Origin: Hymenobacter lapidiphilus
Lineage (GTDB): Bacteria > Bacteroidota > Bacteroidia > Cytophagales > Hymenobacteraceae
DNA: 64,000 bases
Assembly: GCF_013377885.1 (NCBI RefSeq)
Contig: NZ_JABKAU010000006.1
Coordinates: 1 to 64,000 of the forward strand
Direction: 5' to 3'
Below the pieces are notes generated by a model. That model saw only the letters and a program-made list of their open reading frames with translations. It was not told the DNA's origin and searched no databases. Below are positions 1-8,026 of the stretch, piece by piece. Position 1 is the first letter of the stretch; every line of letters starts with the position of its first letter. Made by a program: the position numbers and the translations under genes.

Positions 1-1
1 A

Positions 2-1036
2 TATCTGCACCACTTCAATCCGTTTCGGGCGGGCTCCGGAGTGGAAGGAGAATTGGAGAAAGTAGTGCGGGAATTTCACGTGGGGGTACCAGTATTTTTC
101 GTGCTCAGTGGGTTCCTCATCACGCTGCGCTACGCTGGCACTGAACAAATGACCACCAGCTGGTGGGGCGGCTACCTACGCAATCGAGTGGCCCGCATCT
201 ACCCAATGTACTTCCTGCTCACAGCCCTCGCCTTCGCAAGTTTATGGTACCAGACCGGTGAGTTTTTCTGGAAACTCTGGCTGCTAAATATTACGTTTCT
301 GCGCGGCTTCTTTGAGGCGTTTGTGTACTCGGGAGTGGCGCAGGGCTGGACCCTAACGGTGGAAGAGTGTTTTTACCTGAGTGCGCCGCTTATCTTCCTG
401 CTGCTCCGGTGGCGGCCCCGGGGGTTATGGTTGGTGCCGCTAGGGTTGTTGGGGCTAGGCGCAGTGCTGGTGGTGCTGTGCGGGCCGATGAAGCTGTACG
501 GGCTGTTCGGCAATCTGCGCTTCATGCTGCTATTCACCTTTTTCGGCCGGGCTACCGAATTTTTCGTGGGCATTCAGTTGGCCCTATGGTTTCGGCAGGG
601 GTGGCTGCAACCCAAAGCAAGCAGCCGCCGGACGGTTGCCGGCCTGCTGGCTTTCGGAGCCGTTATCTTACTGCTGAATGTAATCAGGGGTACATATACT
701 TTCGGCCAAGAGCATCCGGTGGGCATTATCATTAATAACATAGTGCTGCCGGTGGCTATTGCGCTATGGTTTGCCGGGCTGCTAACCGAGCAAACCGCAC
801 TACGCAGGCTGCTCGGTGGCCAAACGATGCAGGTACTGGGGCGTAGCTCCTATGTCTTTTACCTCATCCACATGGGTGTTCCGCACGATATCGTTACACG
901 TTTTATCACCACCCAGCCGCTGCTGGTTTTCCTGCTGCTGATCGTGGCGGCTATTGGGCTGCACTACTTAGTGGAGGAGCCCCTGAATCGTTGGATAAGG
1001 ACATTTCGGTGGCCACGGTGGCGGGCAGTTACATAA
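2..1036 (+). CDS. Acyltransferase 3 family membrane protein (5' end outside window)
   Basis: The reading frame is open from base 2, so the true start lies left of the window. The first visible residues, YLHHF, fit the histidine-containing N-terminal region of acyltransferase-3 (OafA/NodX/YrhL-like) enzymes. They are followed by FFVLSGFLI and a YLRNRVARIYP segment, both hallmarks of the family. About nine hydrophobic segments follow, ending in VEEPLNRWIR, which matches the usual family C-terminus. These integral membrane enzymes O-acylate sugars or lipids of the envelope; the substrate cannot be read from the sequence. A GTG at 41 could be mistaken for the start, but the conserved residues upstream of it argue against that. 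It stands alone, 41 bp ahead of a GH13 gene. Confidence 0.85.
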   Translation, partial: YLHHFNPFRAGSGVEGELEKVVREFHVGVPVFFVLSGFLITLRYAGTEQMTTSWWGGYLRNRVARIYPMYFLLTALAFASLWYQTGEFFWKLWLLNITFLRGFFEAFVYSGVAQGWTLTVEECFYLSAPLIFLLLRWRPRGLWLVPLGLLGLGAVLVVLCGPMKLYGLFGNLRFMLLFTFFGRATEFFVGIQLALWFRQGWLQPKASSRRTVAGLLAFGAVILLLNVIRGTYTFGQEHPVGIIINNIVLPVAIALWFAGLLTEQTALRRLLGGQTMQVLGRSSYVFYLIHMGVPHDIVTRFITTQPLLVFLLLIVAAIGLHYLVEEPLNRWIRTFRWPRWRAVT

Positions 1037-1077
1037 CGGGTGCTGGCACGCAGGACAAAAACTGCGTAAGTTGAGCC

Positions 1078-2535
1078 ATGTTTTCCTCCCGCTTTGCACC
1101 TTGCTTTGCACCTTGGCTCTCCCTTGGGTTGGCCTTGCTACTAACCACCTGCCAGAACAACTCCGTCGATACGCCGGCCGCCAACTGCGCGGCTCCACCA
1201 GCCCCGTTTGTGGTACGCCACCCGGCCTGGGCCGCTAACGCCAGCATCTACGAAGTCAATATCCGCCAATACACACCCGAGGGCACGTTGCGGGCGTTTG
1301 AGGCCCATTTGCCCCGCCTCGACAGCATGGGCGTGGGCATTCTGTGGCTGATGCCCATTACCCCGATCGGGCAGGAAAAACGCAAGGGCAGCCTCGGCAG
1401 CTACTACTCGGTGCGCGACTACCGGGCCGCGAACCCCGAAATGGGCACGCTGGAAGATTTGCGCCACCTCGTGGCCGCCGCCCACCAGCGCGGTATGCAC
1501 GTCATTCTCGACTGGGTGGCCAACCATACCAGCTGGGACAGCGAGCTGGCCCGTCAGCATCCCGATTGGTTTACACGCGACTCGCTCGGCCGTTTCCAGC
1601 CCCCGGTGGCCGATTGGCAGGACGTCATCGACCTTGACTACACCAAGCCCGAATTGCGCCGCTACATGACCGAAAGCATGGCCTACTGGGTGCGCGAGGC
1701 CAATGTGGATGGTTTCCGCTGCGATGTGGCCGGGCTGATGCCCACCGATTTCTGGAACGATACCCGCGCCGCCCTCACGCAGATCAAGCCCGTGTTTATG
1801 CTGGCCGAATGGGACGAGCTGCACGACCCACCCTTCCTGAAACCGGGCGAATTCGACCCCAACAGCCACCTGCTCGAGAAAGCCTTCGACGCCACGTATG
1901 CCCTGCGCCTGCGCTATTTGCTCGACAGCATTGCCCTGCGTCAGCAGCCCACCAGCGCCATTGATACCTACCTGGCGGCCGAGCGGGCGAAGTATCCGGC
2001 CGGCGTGTATCTGATGAATTTCACCAGCAGCCACGATATCAACAGCTGGAGCGGCACCGAGTATGAGCGGCTGGGGCTCGATGCCCTGCCGCAAGCCGTG
2101 CTGGCGGCCATGTTACCGGGCATTCCGATGGTGTACTCGGGCCAGGAGGCGGCCCTGAAAAAGCGGCTTGATTTCTTCGAGAAAGACCCGATTCAGTGGA
2201 ACGGTTACCCGCTCCAGGATTTTTACACGAAACTGCTGCTGCTTAAGAAACGGAACTCAGCCCTGGCCAACGGCGACCCATGCGCTGAGTTTGAGGCGCT
2301 GGCGGTCAGTGGCAGCCCAAGGGTGTACGGCTTTGTGCGCCGCCGCCAGCAGCAAGCCGTGCTCACGGTAGTCAACTTCGACCGGCAGCCGCGCACCCTG
2401 ACGCTACGTGGTCTTGGGCCGGGCACTTATCGGGAGCTCTTCAGCGGGCAGGTACAACGGCTGGGCTCCGGCTCGAAAGTGGTGCTACCAGCCCACGGCT
2501 ACCACGTGTATGAGCGCCTGCCCGACCCGGGTTAG
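1078..2535 (+). CDS. GH13 alpha-amylase-family lipoprotein
   Basis: The 485-residue protein begins with a hydrophobic signal ending in LLLTTC, so Cys25 is a likely lipidation site. The GH13 barrel follows: region I is DWVANH (145-150), region II DGFRCD with nucleophile Asp216, region III the acid/base Glu244 in MLAEWDE, and region IV SHD (319-320). All catalytic residues are present. A short beta domain closes the protein. It should cleave or transfer alpha-glucosidic bonds at the outer or periplasmic membrane face; the exact substrate is not evident. The next gene downstream is a close paralogue without a signal peptide, which suggests paired outside and inside processing of the same glucan. 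Confidence 0.88.
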   Translation: MFSSRFAPCFAPWLSLGLALLLTTCQNNSVDTPAANCAAPPAPFVVRHPAWAANASIYEVNIRQYTPEGTLRAFEAHLPRLDSMGVGILWLMPITPIGQEKRKGSLGSYYSVRDYRAANPEMGTLEDLRHLVAAAHQRGMHVILDWVANHTSWDSELARQHPDWFTRDSLGRFQPPVADWQDVIDLDYTKPELRRYMTESMAYWVREANVDGFRCDVAGLMPTDFWNDTRAALTQIKPVFMLAEWDELHDPPFLKPGEFDPNSHLLEKAFDATYALRLRYLLDSIALRQQPTSAIDTYLAAERAKYPAGVYLMNFTSSHDINSWSGTEYERLGLDALPQAVLAAMLPGIPMVYSGQEAALKKRLDFFEKDPIQWNGYPLQDFYTKLLLLKKRNSALANGDPCAEFEALAVSGSPRVYGFVRRRQQQAVLTVVNFDRQPRTLTLRGLGPGTYRELFSGQVQRLGSGSKVVLPAHGYHVYERLPDPG

Positions 2536-2759
2536 CGCGGGCGGACGTTCAGCTAAACAGCCGGTTGACTGCTGGTAATGCGACAGGTTGGAGCGGGTCC
2601 GGAAATCTATGTTGCCAGTCGGCTTCGTAGTTTCCGAACCGACAGGCAATGCAGCCTGCGGCCCACAGTTGCCGACTGTTAGGCAGTCTCGACAGTAAGT
2701 ACCGGGACAGTCCGGCCCGCTTCCGGCGGCACGTCCGCTGGCCTTCATCTATTCGCTCT

Positions 2760-4118
2760 ATGCCTGAACGCTCTTCCCTCATCCACCCCGACGCTCACCT
2801 GTTTCAGGTGCGGCATCCCGAGTGGGCCGCCGCCGCCACCATGTACGAAGTCAATATTCGCCAGTACACGCCCGAGGGCACGTTTCGGGCGTTTATGGAG
2901 CACCTGCCCCGGCTGGCCGGAATGGGTATCAGCGTCATCTGGCTGATGCCGGTTCATCCGATTGGCGAGCAGGGGCGCAAGGGCACGCTGGGCAGCCAGT
3001 ACGCCGTGCGCGACTACCTGGGGGTGAACCCGGAATTTGGGACGCTGGCCGATTTGCAGGCGCTGGTGGCCGAGGCCCACCGCCTGGGCTTGCGCGTGCT
3101 GCTCGACTGGGTGGCCAACCACACCAGCTGGGACAACCCGCTGGTGCACGAGCACCCCGAATGGTACCAGCACGACGCCCAGGGCCAGCTGGTGCCGCCG
3201 GTAGCCGACTGGCACGACGTAGTGGCCCTCGACTACGGCCAGCCCGGCCTGCGCCACTACATGACCGAAGCGCTGTGCTACTGGGTGCGCGAAGTGGGCA
3301 TCGACGGCTACCGCTGCGACGTGGCCGCGCTGGTGCCTACCGATTTCTGGGACGAGGCACGGCCGGCGCTGGAGGCCATCAAGCCCGTGTTTATGCTGGC
3401 CGAGTGGGACGAGCTATACCCCTCGGGCGGCCTGAGCTGGGAGGAGTTCAACCCCGACACGCACCTGCTGGAACAGGCCTTCGATATGACGTTTGGTTTG
3501 CGCCTGCACTACCTGTTCGACAGTATTGCGGCCCGCCGGGCCCCGCTGGCCGCCATTGACGAGTACCGCGCCGCCGAACGGGCCAAGTACCCGCCGCAGG
3601 TGTACCTGATGAATTTCACCAGCAACCACGACGTGAACAGCTGGGATGGTACCGAGTACGAGCGGCTGGGCGCACTGGCGCAGCCATTCGCTGTGCTCAC
3701 GGTGCTGCTGCCGGGTATGCCGTTGGTGTATTCGGGCCAGGAAGCCGGGCTGGATAAGCGCCTGGCCTTTTTCGACAAGGACCCGATCAGCTGGCAGGGC
3801 TACCCTCTTCAGGACTTCTATACCTGCCTGCTGCAGCTCAAGCGCCGCCATCCGGCGCTACGCAACGGCGACCCGGCCAGCCAGTTTACCCGCCTACCCG
3901 GCCTGGCCGGCCTCTACGGCTTCGTGCGCGAAAAACAGGGCGCGGCCGTGCTCTGCGTCATCAACGCGGGCCCCGAACCGGCAGCCCTACCCCTACCCGA
4001 AACCACCGCCGACACTTGGCGCGACGTGTTCAGCGACGAGCAGCTCATGTTCCGGGCCGATGACGAGTTGGCCGTATCCGGCCACGGCTGGCGGGTGCTG
4101 GAGAAGGTGGCGGGGTGA
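2760..4118 (+). CDS. GH13 alpha-amylase-family enzyme, cytoplasmic paralogue
   Basis: Start chosen at ATG 2760, giving 452 residues; a longer frame from 2649 adds 37 residues with no homology to the paralogue. It is colinear with the GH13 lipoprotein upstream from the segment YEVNIRQYTPEG onward. Catalytic residues are nucleophile Asp187 (DGYRCD), acid/base Glu215 (MLAEWDE) and the NHD motif at 289-291. There is no signal peptide, so it is predicted to be cytoplasmic. The 224 bp between the two genes hold no gene. The pair most likely arose by tandem duplication followed by loss or gain of the export signal. The reaction is alpha-glucan hydrolysis or transglycosylation; specificity is unknown. 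Confidence 0.87.
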   Translation: MPERSSLIHPDAHLFQVRHPEWAAAATMYEVNIRQYTPEGTFRAFMEHLPRLAGMGISVIWLMPVHPIGEQGRKGTLGSQYAVRDYLGVNPEFGTLADLQALVAEAHRLGLRVLLDWVANHTSWDNPLVHEHPEWYQHDAQGQLVPPVADWHDVVALDYGQPGLRHYMTEALCYWVREVGIDGYRCDVAALVPTDFWDEARPALEAIKPVFMLAEWDELYPSGGLSWEEFNPDTHLLEQAFDMTFGLRLHYLFDSIAARRAPLAAIDEYRAAERAKYPPQVYLMNFTSNHDVNSWDGTEYERLGALAQPFAVLTVLLPGMPLVYSGQEAGLDKRLAFFDKDPISWQGYPLQDFYTCLLQLKRRHPALRNGDPASQFTRLPGLAGLYGFVREKQGAAVLCVINAGPEPAALPLPETTADTWRDVFSDEQLMFRADDELAVSGHGWRVLEKVAG

Positions 4119-4170
4119 TGACCAGCCGGTTTATGCTCGCCTTTAGGCAACACAAGTTGAGGAGGTCGGT

Positions 4171-4270
4171 GTAGGGGCGGGGCTTGTCCCCGCCCGCCGT
4201 TAAACGAAATCGTTGCAATCAGCGGCGCACGTGTCGTTCAACGGCGGGCGGGGACAAGCCCCGCCCCTAC
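4171..4270. repeat. Family A long hairpin, copy 1
   Basis: A 100-bp inverted repeat with 31-bp perfect arms beginning GTAGGGGCGGGG and ending CCCCGCCCCTAC. Each arm also contains its own smaller palindrome (GGGCGGGG, loop, CCCCGCCC). It lies between the convergent GH13 and beta-lactamase genes and could end transcription from both sides. Confidence 0.9.
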
Positions 4271-4289
4271 GTCGTGCCAACTCCCTGCA

Positions 4290-5114
4290 TCACTTCACTA
4301 TCTCTGTCAAGGCTGCCTCCACGATAAGCTGGCGGGCGCGACCGAAGCGGGCGTTGGCGGGCTGGCCACCCAGGGGTTCGGCGTTGAGGGCGAAGAAGAT
4401 ATGGCGGCCGTCGGCGCGGGCCAGCCAGCCGACCAGCCAGCCGTTGTCTGGGTTGCGGGCCGAGCGGAAGCGCCAGCCGGTTTTGCCGTAGAGCGTGGCG
4501 GCGGGCATTTTTTTGAGGATGAGCAGCTGCTTCACGGCTTGTTGGTGGCGCTTCTCGATGGGCAGCGTTTCGGCCTGCAGGCGGCGCAGAAAGCTTATTT
4601 GCCCGAACTGGCTGATGCGCGAGTCGCCATCGAGCCAGAAGGTGTCGAGCGTGGCGGGCGTAATTACCATACCGGGGTAACCCAGCTTCGGCAACCACTG
4701 CTGGTAGGCGGCTACGCCCAAGCGGCGGGCCAGCTGCTGGTAGCACGGCACGGCCGACACGCGCAGGGCCCGGGCGAAGGGCATATCCTGGTTCCAGGCG
4801 GCAATGCTACGCACCGTTCCGTCCCAGGGGCAGATGTCGGCTGTGTCGCGCAGGGCGCCGGTTTGCAGGGCAACCAAGGTGTTGGGAATCTTGAAGGTGG
4901 AAGCCGGCAGAAAGCCCTGGCGGCAGCGGACGGTGTTGTAGGCCACAAACTGTCCGGCCGCTTCGTCGTAGAACAGCAACGAGCCCTCCAGGCCCTGCGC
5001 CCGGAACAGCGGCCCGAAATCATGCTCGACTACGGGCGCAACGGCGGGCACACGGGTGCAGGCCGCTGACAGCAGCAGCCCTATAAAAAACAGCAGCAGA
5101 TACGTTTGACGCAT
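4290..5114 (-). CDS. Class D (OXA-type) beta-lactamase, lipoprotein
   Basis: 274 residues. The N-terminus is a hydrophobic signal with a lipobox-like LSAAC, so Cys19 may be lipidated. The class D active-site set is complete: STFK with serine 72 and lysine 75 (the lysine that is carbamylated in this class), SAV at 120-122, and KTG at 211-213 within YGKTGW. The segments WDG and SFLRRL are also typical of OXA enzymes. It should open beta-lactam rings through a serine acyl-enzyme in the periplasm. BlaR-type sensor domains share this fold, but the protein has no membrane sensor part, so a stand-alone enzyme is more likely. It overlaps nothing useful on the opposite strand and is probably chromosomal and intrinsic. 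Confidence 0.92.
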   Translation of the reverse strand: MRQTYLLLFFIGLLLSAACTRVPAVAPVVEHDFGPLFRAQGLEGSLLFYDEAAGQFVAYNTVRCRQGFLPASTFKIPNTLVALQTGALRDTADICPWDGTVRSIAAWNQDMPFARALRVSAVPCYQQLARRLGVAAYQQWLPKLGYPGMVITPATLDTFWLDGDSRISQFGQISFLRRLQAETLPIEKRHQQAVKQLLILKKMPAATLYGKTGWRFRSARNPDNGWLVGWLARADGRHIFFALNAEPLGGQPANARFGRARQLIVEAALTEIVK

Positions 5115-5223
5115 GAACCGGCAAGGTTGGTATGCCCAAAAATACGCTCTGCGCCCAATGAAAGCCTACGCCGGCAGTTCCCAGGTTCTACCTTCTCAAC
5201 TCCTCGACTACTTACTTCTCCCT

Positions 5224-6177
5224 ATGCAACACCGCGAACTGGGCCGCTCGGGCCTGCGCACCGCGCCGCTCGTGCTGGGCGGCAACGTATTCGGCTGGAC
5301 CGCCGACGAGGCCACTTCTTTCCGGGTGCTCGACGCCTTTGTGGCTGGCGGCGGCAACGCAATCGACACGGCCAACATGTACTCGGCGTGGGTGCCGGGG
5401 CACGAGGGTGGCGAATCGGAAGCCATTATCGGCAAGTGGCTCCAGCAGCGCAGCCGCCGCGACGACGTGCTCATCTTCTCGAAGGTGGGCATGCAGATGG
5501 GCGACGGCCGCCAGGGCTTGGGCAAAGCATACATCAAAACGGCTGTCGAAGAGTCGCTGGGCCGGCTGAAAACCGATTATATCGACCTGTACCAGTCGCA
5601 CCAGGATGATGAGGAGCGCGCCGTAACCGAGCCGTTGGAAGCCTACGCCGAGCTGATACAGGAGGGCAAGGTGCGCGCCATCGGGGCCAGCAACTTCGGG
5701 GCCGGACGGCTGCGGGCGGCTTTGCAGGCCAGCGAAACCCAGGGCCTGCCGCGCTACGAAACCTTCCAGCCCGAGTATAACCTCTACCAGCGCGAGGGCC
5801 TCGAAAAGGAGCTACTGCCGCTTTGCCAGGAGTACGGCCTGGGCATTATCCCCTACTTTGGGCTGGCTTCGGGCTTCCTGACGGGCAAGTACCGCTCCGA
5901 AAAAGACCTGGCCAAAAGCGTGCGCGGCAGCAGCATCGGCCCTAAATACCTCAACGAGCGAGGCCTGCGGATTCTGGATGCGCTGGACGCCGTGGTAGCC
6001 CGCCACCCCGGTGCCTCGCCCGCCCAGGTGGCCTTGGCCTGGATTATGGCCCGCCCCGGCCTCACCGCCCCCATTGCCTCGGCCACCAGCATTCGGCAGG
6101 TTGAAGAGCTGACGAAAGCCATGCAGCTGGAGTTAACCGATGCCGATATACACCAGCTGAGCCAAGCGAGTAGTTAA
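5224..6177 (+). CDS. Aldo/keto reductase
   Basis: Start placed at ATG 5224 (MQHRELGRSG), where homology begins, giving 317 residues, normal for the family; the frame is open from 5113 without recognisable sequence. The AKR catalytic tetrad is visible: Asp48 and Tyr53 in DTANMY, Lys87 in FSKVGM, and His126 in YQSHQDD. The TIM barrel ends with the usual NADPH-binding region. It belongs to the YajO/Tas-like group that reduces aldehydes or ketones with NADPH; the physiological substrate is not known. It is divergent from the beta-lactamase gene, with the two starts about 110 bp apart. Confidence 0.92.
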   Translation: MQHRELGRSGLRTAPLVLGGNVFGWTADEATSFRVLDAFVAGGGNAIDTANMYSAWVPGHEGGESEAIIGKWLQQRSRRDDVLIFSKVGMQMGDGRQGLGKAYIKTAVEESLGRLKTDYIDLYQSHQDDEERAVTEPLEAYAELIQEGKVRAIGASNFGAGRLRAALQASETQGLPRYETFQPEYNLYQREGLEKELLPLCQEYGLGIIPYFGLASGFLTGKYRSEKDLAKSVRGSSIGPKYLNERGLRILDALDAVVARHPGASPAQVALAWIMARPGLTAPIASATSIRQVEELTKAMQLELTDADIHQLSQASS

Positions 6178-6197
6178 CCCAGGCTGCGGAGGGCAAT

Positions 6198-6298
6198 GTA
6201 GGGGCGGGGCTTGTCCCCGCCCGCCGTTGAACGATTCTCGTTGAACGACTATCGTTGAAACGGCGTGAGCGGCGGGCGGGGACAAGCCCCGCCCCTAC
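6198..6298. repeat. Family A long hairpin, copy 2
   Basis: Inverted repeat of 101 bp with the same GTAGGGGCGGGG arms as copy 1. The complementarity continues outward: CGGAGGGC on the left pairs with GCCCTCCG on the right, so the whole palindrome spans about 6187-6310. It sits between two genes in the same direction. Confidence 0.9.
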
Positions 6299-6384
6299 GT
6301 CGCCCTCCGAAACTTGGGCTAGCTACCAGTAAGATTCTTTCCGGCCAATCAACCACCAACCACTATGCACCAAGCTCCAGCCAG

Positions 6385-7095
6385 ATGGATCAACCGCCCG
6401 TAATACCGTTCGACTGGCACCGCGTTCTGTGGGCCGACAATACCACATGGGTTTTCCTGCTCGAAATTGCCTTCCGCTGCGGCGTAATGTACCTGCTGAT
6501 TCTGGGGGCACTGCGGGTGATGGGGCGGCGCGGAGTGCGGCAGCTGTCTATTTTCGAGCTCAGCATTATCCTGGGCCTGGGCTCGGCCGCCGGCGACGCC
6601 ATGCTCTACAACGATACGCCCCTGCTGCCCACGGCAGTCGTGTTCGGGATGGTGACGGGCCTCTACGTGCTCTTCAACCGCCTCACCGAGTGGTACCCAG
6701 GCTTCTCCGACTGGCTGGAGGGCGAGCCGATTCTGCTGCTGGAGGAAGGCGTCATCAGCCACCAGAACTTCAAAAAGCAGAACCTGACCCTGAAAGAGCT
6801 GTTCGGCGAGCTACGGCAGCAGCAGGTGGAGCACCTCGGCCAGGTGCGCCGGGTTTATGTGGAGGCCACCGGCGAGTTCAGCGTGTATTACTTTGAAGAT
6901 GAGGCCGTGCGGCCCGGCCTACCCATCTGGCCCGAGCGGCTCGCTGAGGCTCAACTCGCCGCTACCGCCGCTGGCCCCCACGCCTGCGCCAGCTGCGGCC
7001 ACGTGCGCGAACTGGCCGAAGCCGCCGTCGCCCGCTGTGCCAACTGCCAGCAACACACCTGGATACCCACCAGCACGGCCCGGCGGGTGGGGTAA
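6385..7095 (+). CDS. DUF421 (YetF-like) membrane protein with C-terminal zinc ribbon
   Basis: Start at ATG 6385 (MDQPPVIPFDW); upstream in-frame sequence is only the translated hairpin repeat. The 236-residue protein has three N-terminal membrane segments (about 22-42, 55-75, 82-98) with the family motif LRVMGRRGVRQLS, then the soluble DUF421 domain with GEPILLLEEGVIS and NLTLKELFGELRQQ. Unusually, the C-terminus adds two CxxC pairs (Cys201/Cys204 and Cys218/Cys221) that look like a zinc ribbon. Members of this family are membrane proteins of unknown function, in Bacillus linked to spores and envelope. The ribbon suggests a binding partner or metal-dependent assembly, which is inference. Confidence 0.85.
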   Translation: MDQPPVIPFDWHRVLWADNTTWVFLLEIAFRCGVMYLLILGALRVMGRRGVRQLSIFELSIILGLGSAAGDAMLYNDTPLLPTAVVFGMVTGLYVLFNRLTEWYPGFSDWLEGEPILLLEEGVISHQNFKKQNLTLKELFGELRQQQVEHLGQVRRVYVEATGEFSVYYFEDEAVRPGLPIWPERLAEAQLAATAAGPHACASCGHVRELAEAAVARCANCQQHTWIPTSTARRVG

Positions 7096-7129
7096 GGAGG
7101 TCCTACCACTGGCTCGCTTCGCTAACTTT

Positions 7130-7840
7130 TCAATTCAGCCGGTAAGCCAATCCCACGCGTAGCATCTGGCTGTAGAAGCCGTTGATGCCGCCAGTGTAGC
7201 CGCGCTCGTAATCGAGTAAGCCATAGGAATAGCCCACCGACAGGCCGAAACGCTGGTAATAGGCCGCCAAGTTAGCTCGTGCCCGCAAGTCCAGTGTGGT
7301 TTCGTTGCTGGTTTTTTGGTTGGTACGCACAGTGATACCGTCGCCAGAAGCCTCTCCCTTTTCCCGCTCTGCGCCCCGGATACCTAACTCGGGACCCAAA
7401 GTAGCATCGAGGCTTACTGCCTTAACCCCAAAGCGCCGGCCCACGAATAGGTGAGTGTTGATGAATCGGCTGGTGAAGGTGGTGTGGCCGGTTGCGGGCA
7501 CGACTCTGCTGCTGAATGGGGAAGTAGAAAGATAATCAATCCGGACCCGGCTGCGCAGCCACTCATAACCCAGTTGTGCCCCTAGCACCAATTGGTGAGC
7601 TGTAACGCGCTGCACCTGCCCGGCTCCACCGTAGGAGAGTGTGAAACGGTTGCCGTAGGGGGGGCTGGTGAAGCCTGGAAATTCGGTAGCCGCATCTGAC
7701 CCAGTAATAACTGTAGGACCACTGACCGCCGCGCCCCGATAACTGAAATAGCCTGAGGTGGCGTGCAGCGTAACTTCGGTGCTTTGGGCCTGGGCGGTGG
7801 CAGCACTCAGGCCAAGGATGAGTAATAGCAGTTGTTTCAT
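7130..7840 (-). CDS. Secreted outer-membrane beta-barrel-like protein
   Basis: The likely start is the ATG at 7840 (MKQLLLLILGLSAATAQAQ), a clear signal peptide with cleavage after AQAQ; the frame upstream carries no signal. The mature part of about 217 residues alternates polar and aromatic residues in short strands, for example NTHLFVGRRF and LRARANLAAYYQRFGLSVGYSYG, and ends in LRVGLAYRLN, similar to the terminal strand of outer-membrane barrels. No catalytic motif is seen. It is convergent with the DUF421 gene. Its exact role, such as porin or structural barrel, is not recognisable. Confidence 0.7.
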   Translation of the reverse strand: MKQLLLLILGLSAATAQAQSTEVTLHATSGYFSYRGAAVSGPTVITGSDAATEFPGFTSPPYGNRFTLSYGGAGQVQRVTAHQLVLGAQLGYEWLRSRVRIDYLSTSPFSSRVVPATGHTTFTSRFINTHLFVGRRFGVKAVSLDATLGPELGIRGAEREKGEASGDGITVRTNQKTSNETTLDLRARANLAAYYQRFGLSVGYSYGLLDYERGYTGGINGFYSQMLRVGLAYRLN

Positions 7841-8026
7841 AAGTAGCCGGGAGGGATTGGCAATGCGTGAAGAAGCGAGCATCCTTCTGCTGCCTCCGGA
7901 AGCAGGAGCCGGGAATAAGAGGTTGGGTTGCACGGTAACTGACAACTGCTGATTTCCACGGCCAATCAATATAAGTTGCTCCTAACTGTCCCCGTTGCGC
8001 CGCCGCACCCTACCTTGCCACCCGAT

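Noticed and set aside
6265..6384. N-terminal extension of the DUF421 frame starting MSGGRGQAPPLRR
   Set aside because: It is a translation of the family A hairpin; the same peptide GGRGQAPPLRR appears at another copy (4213 onward).
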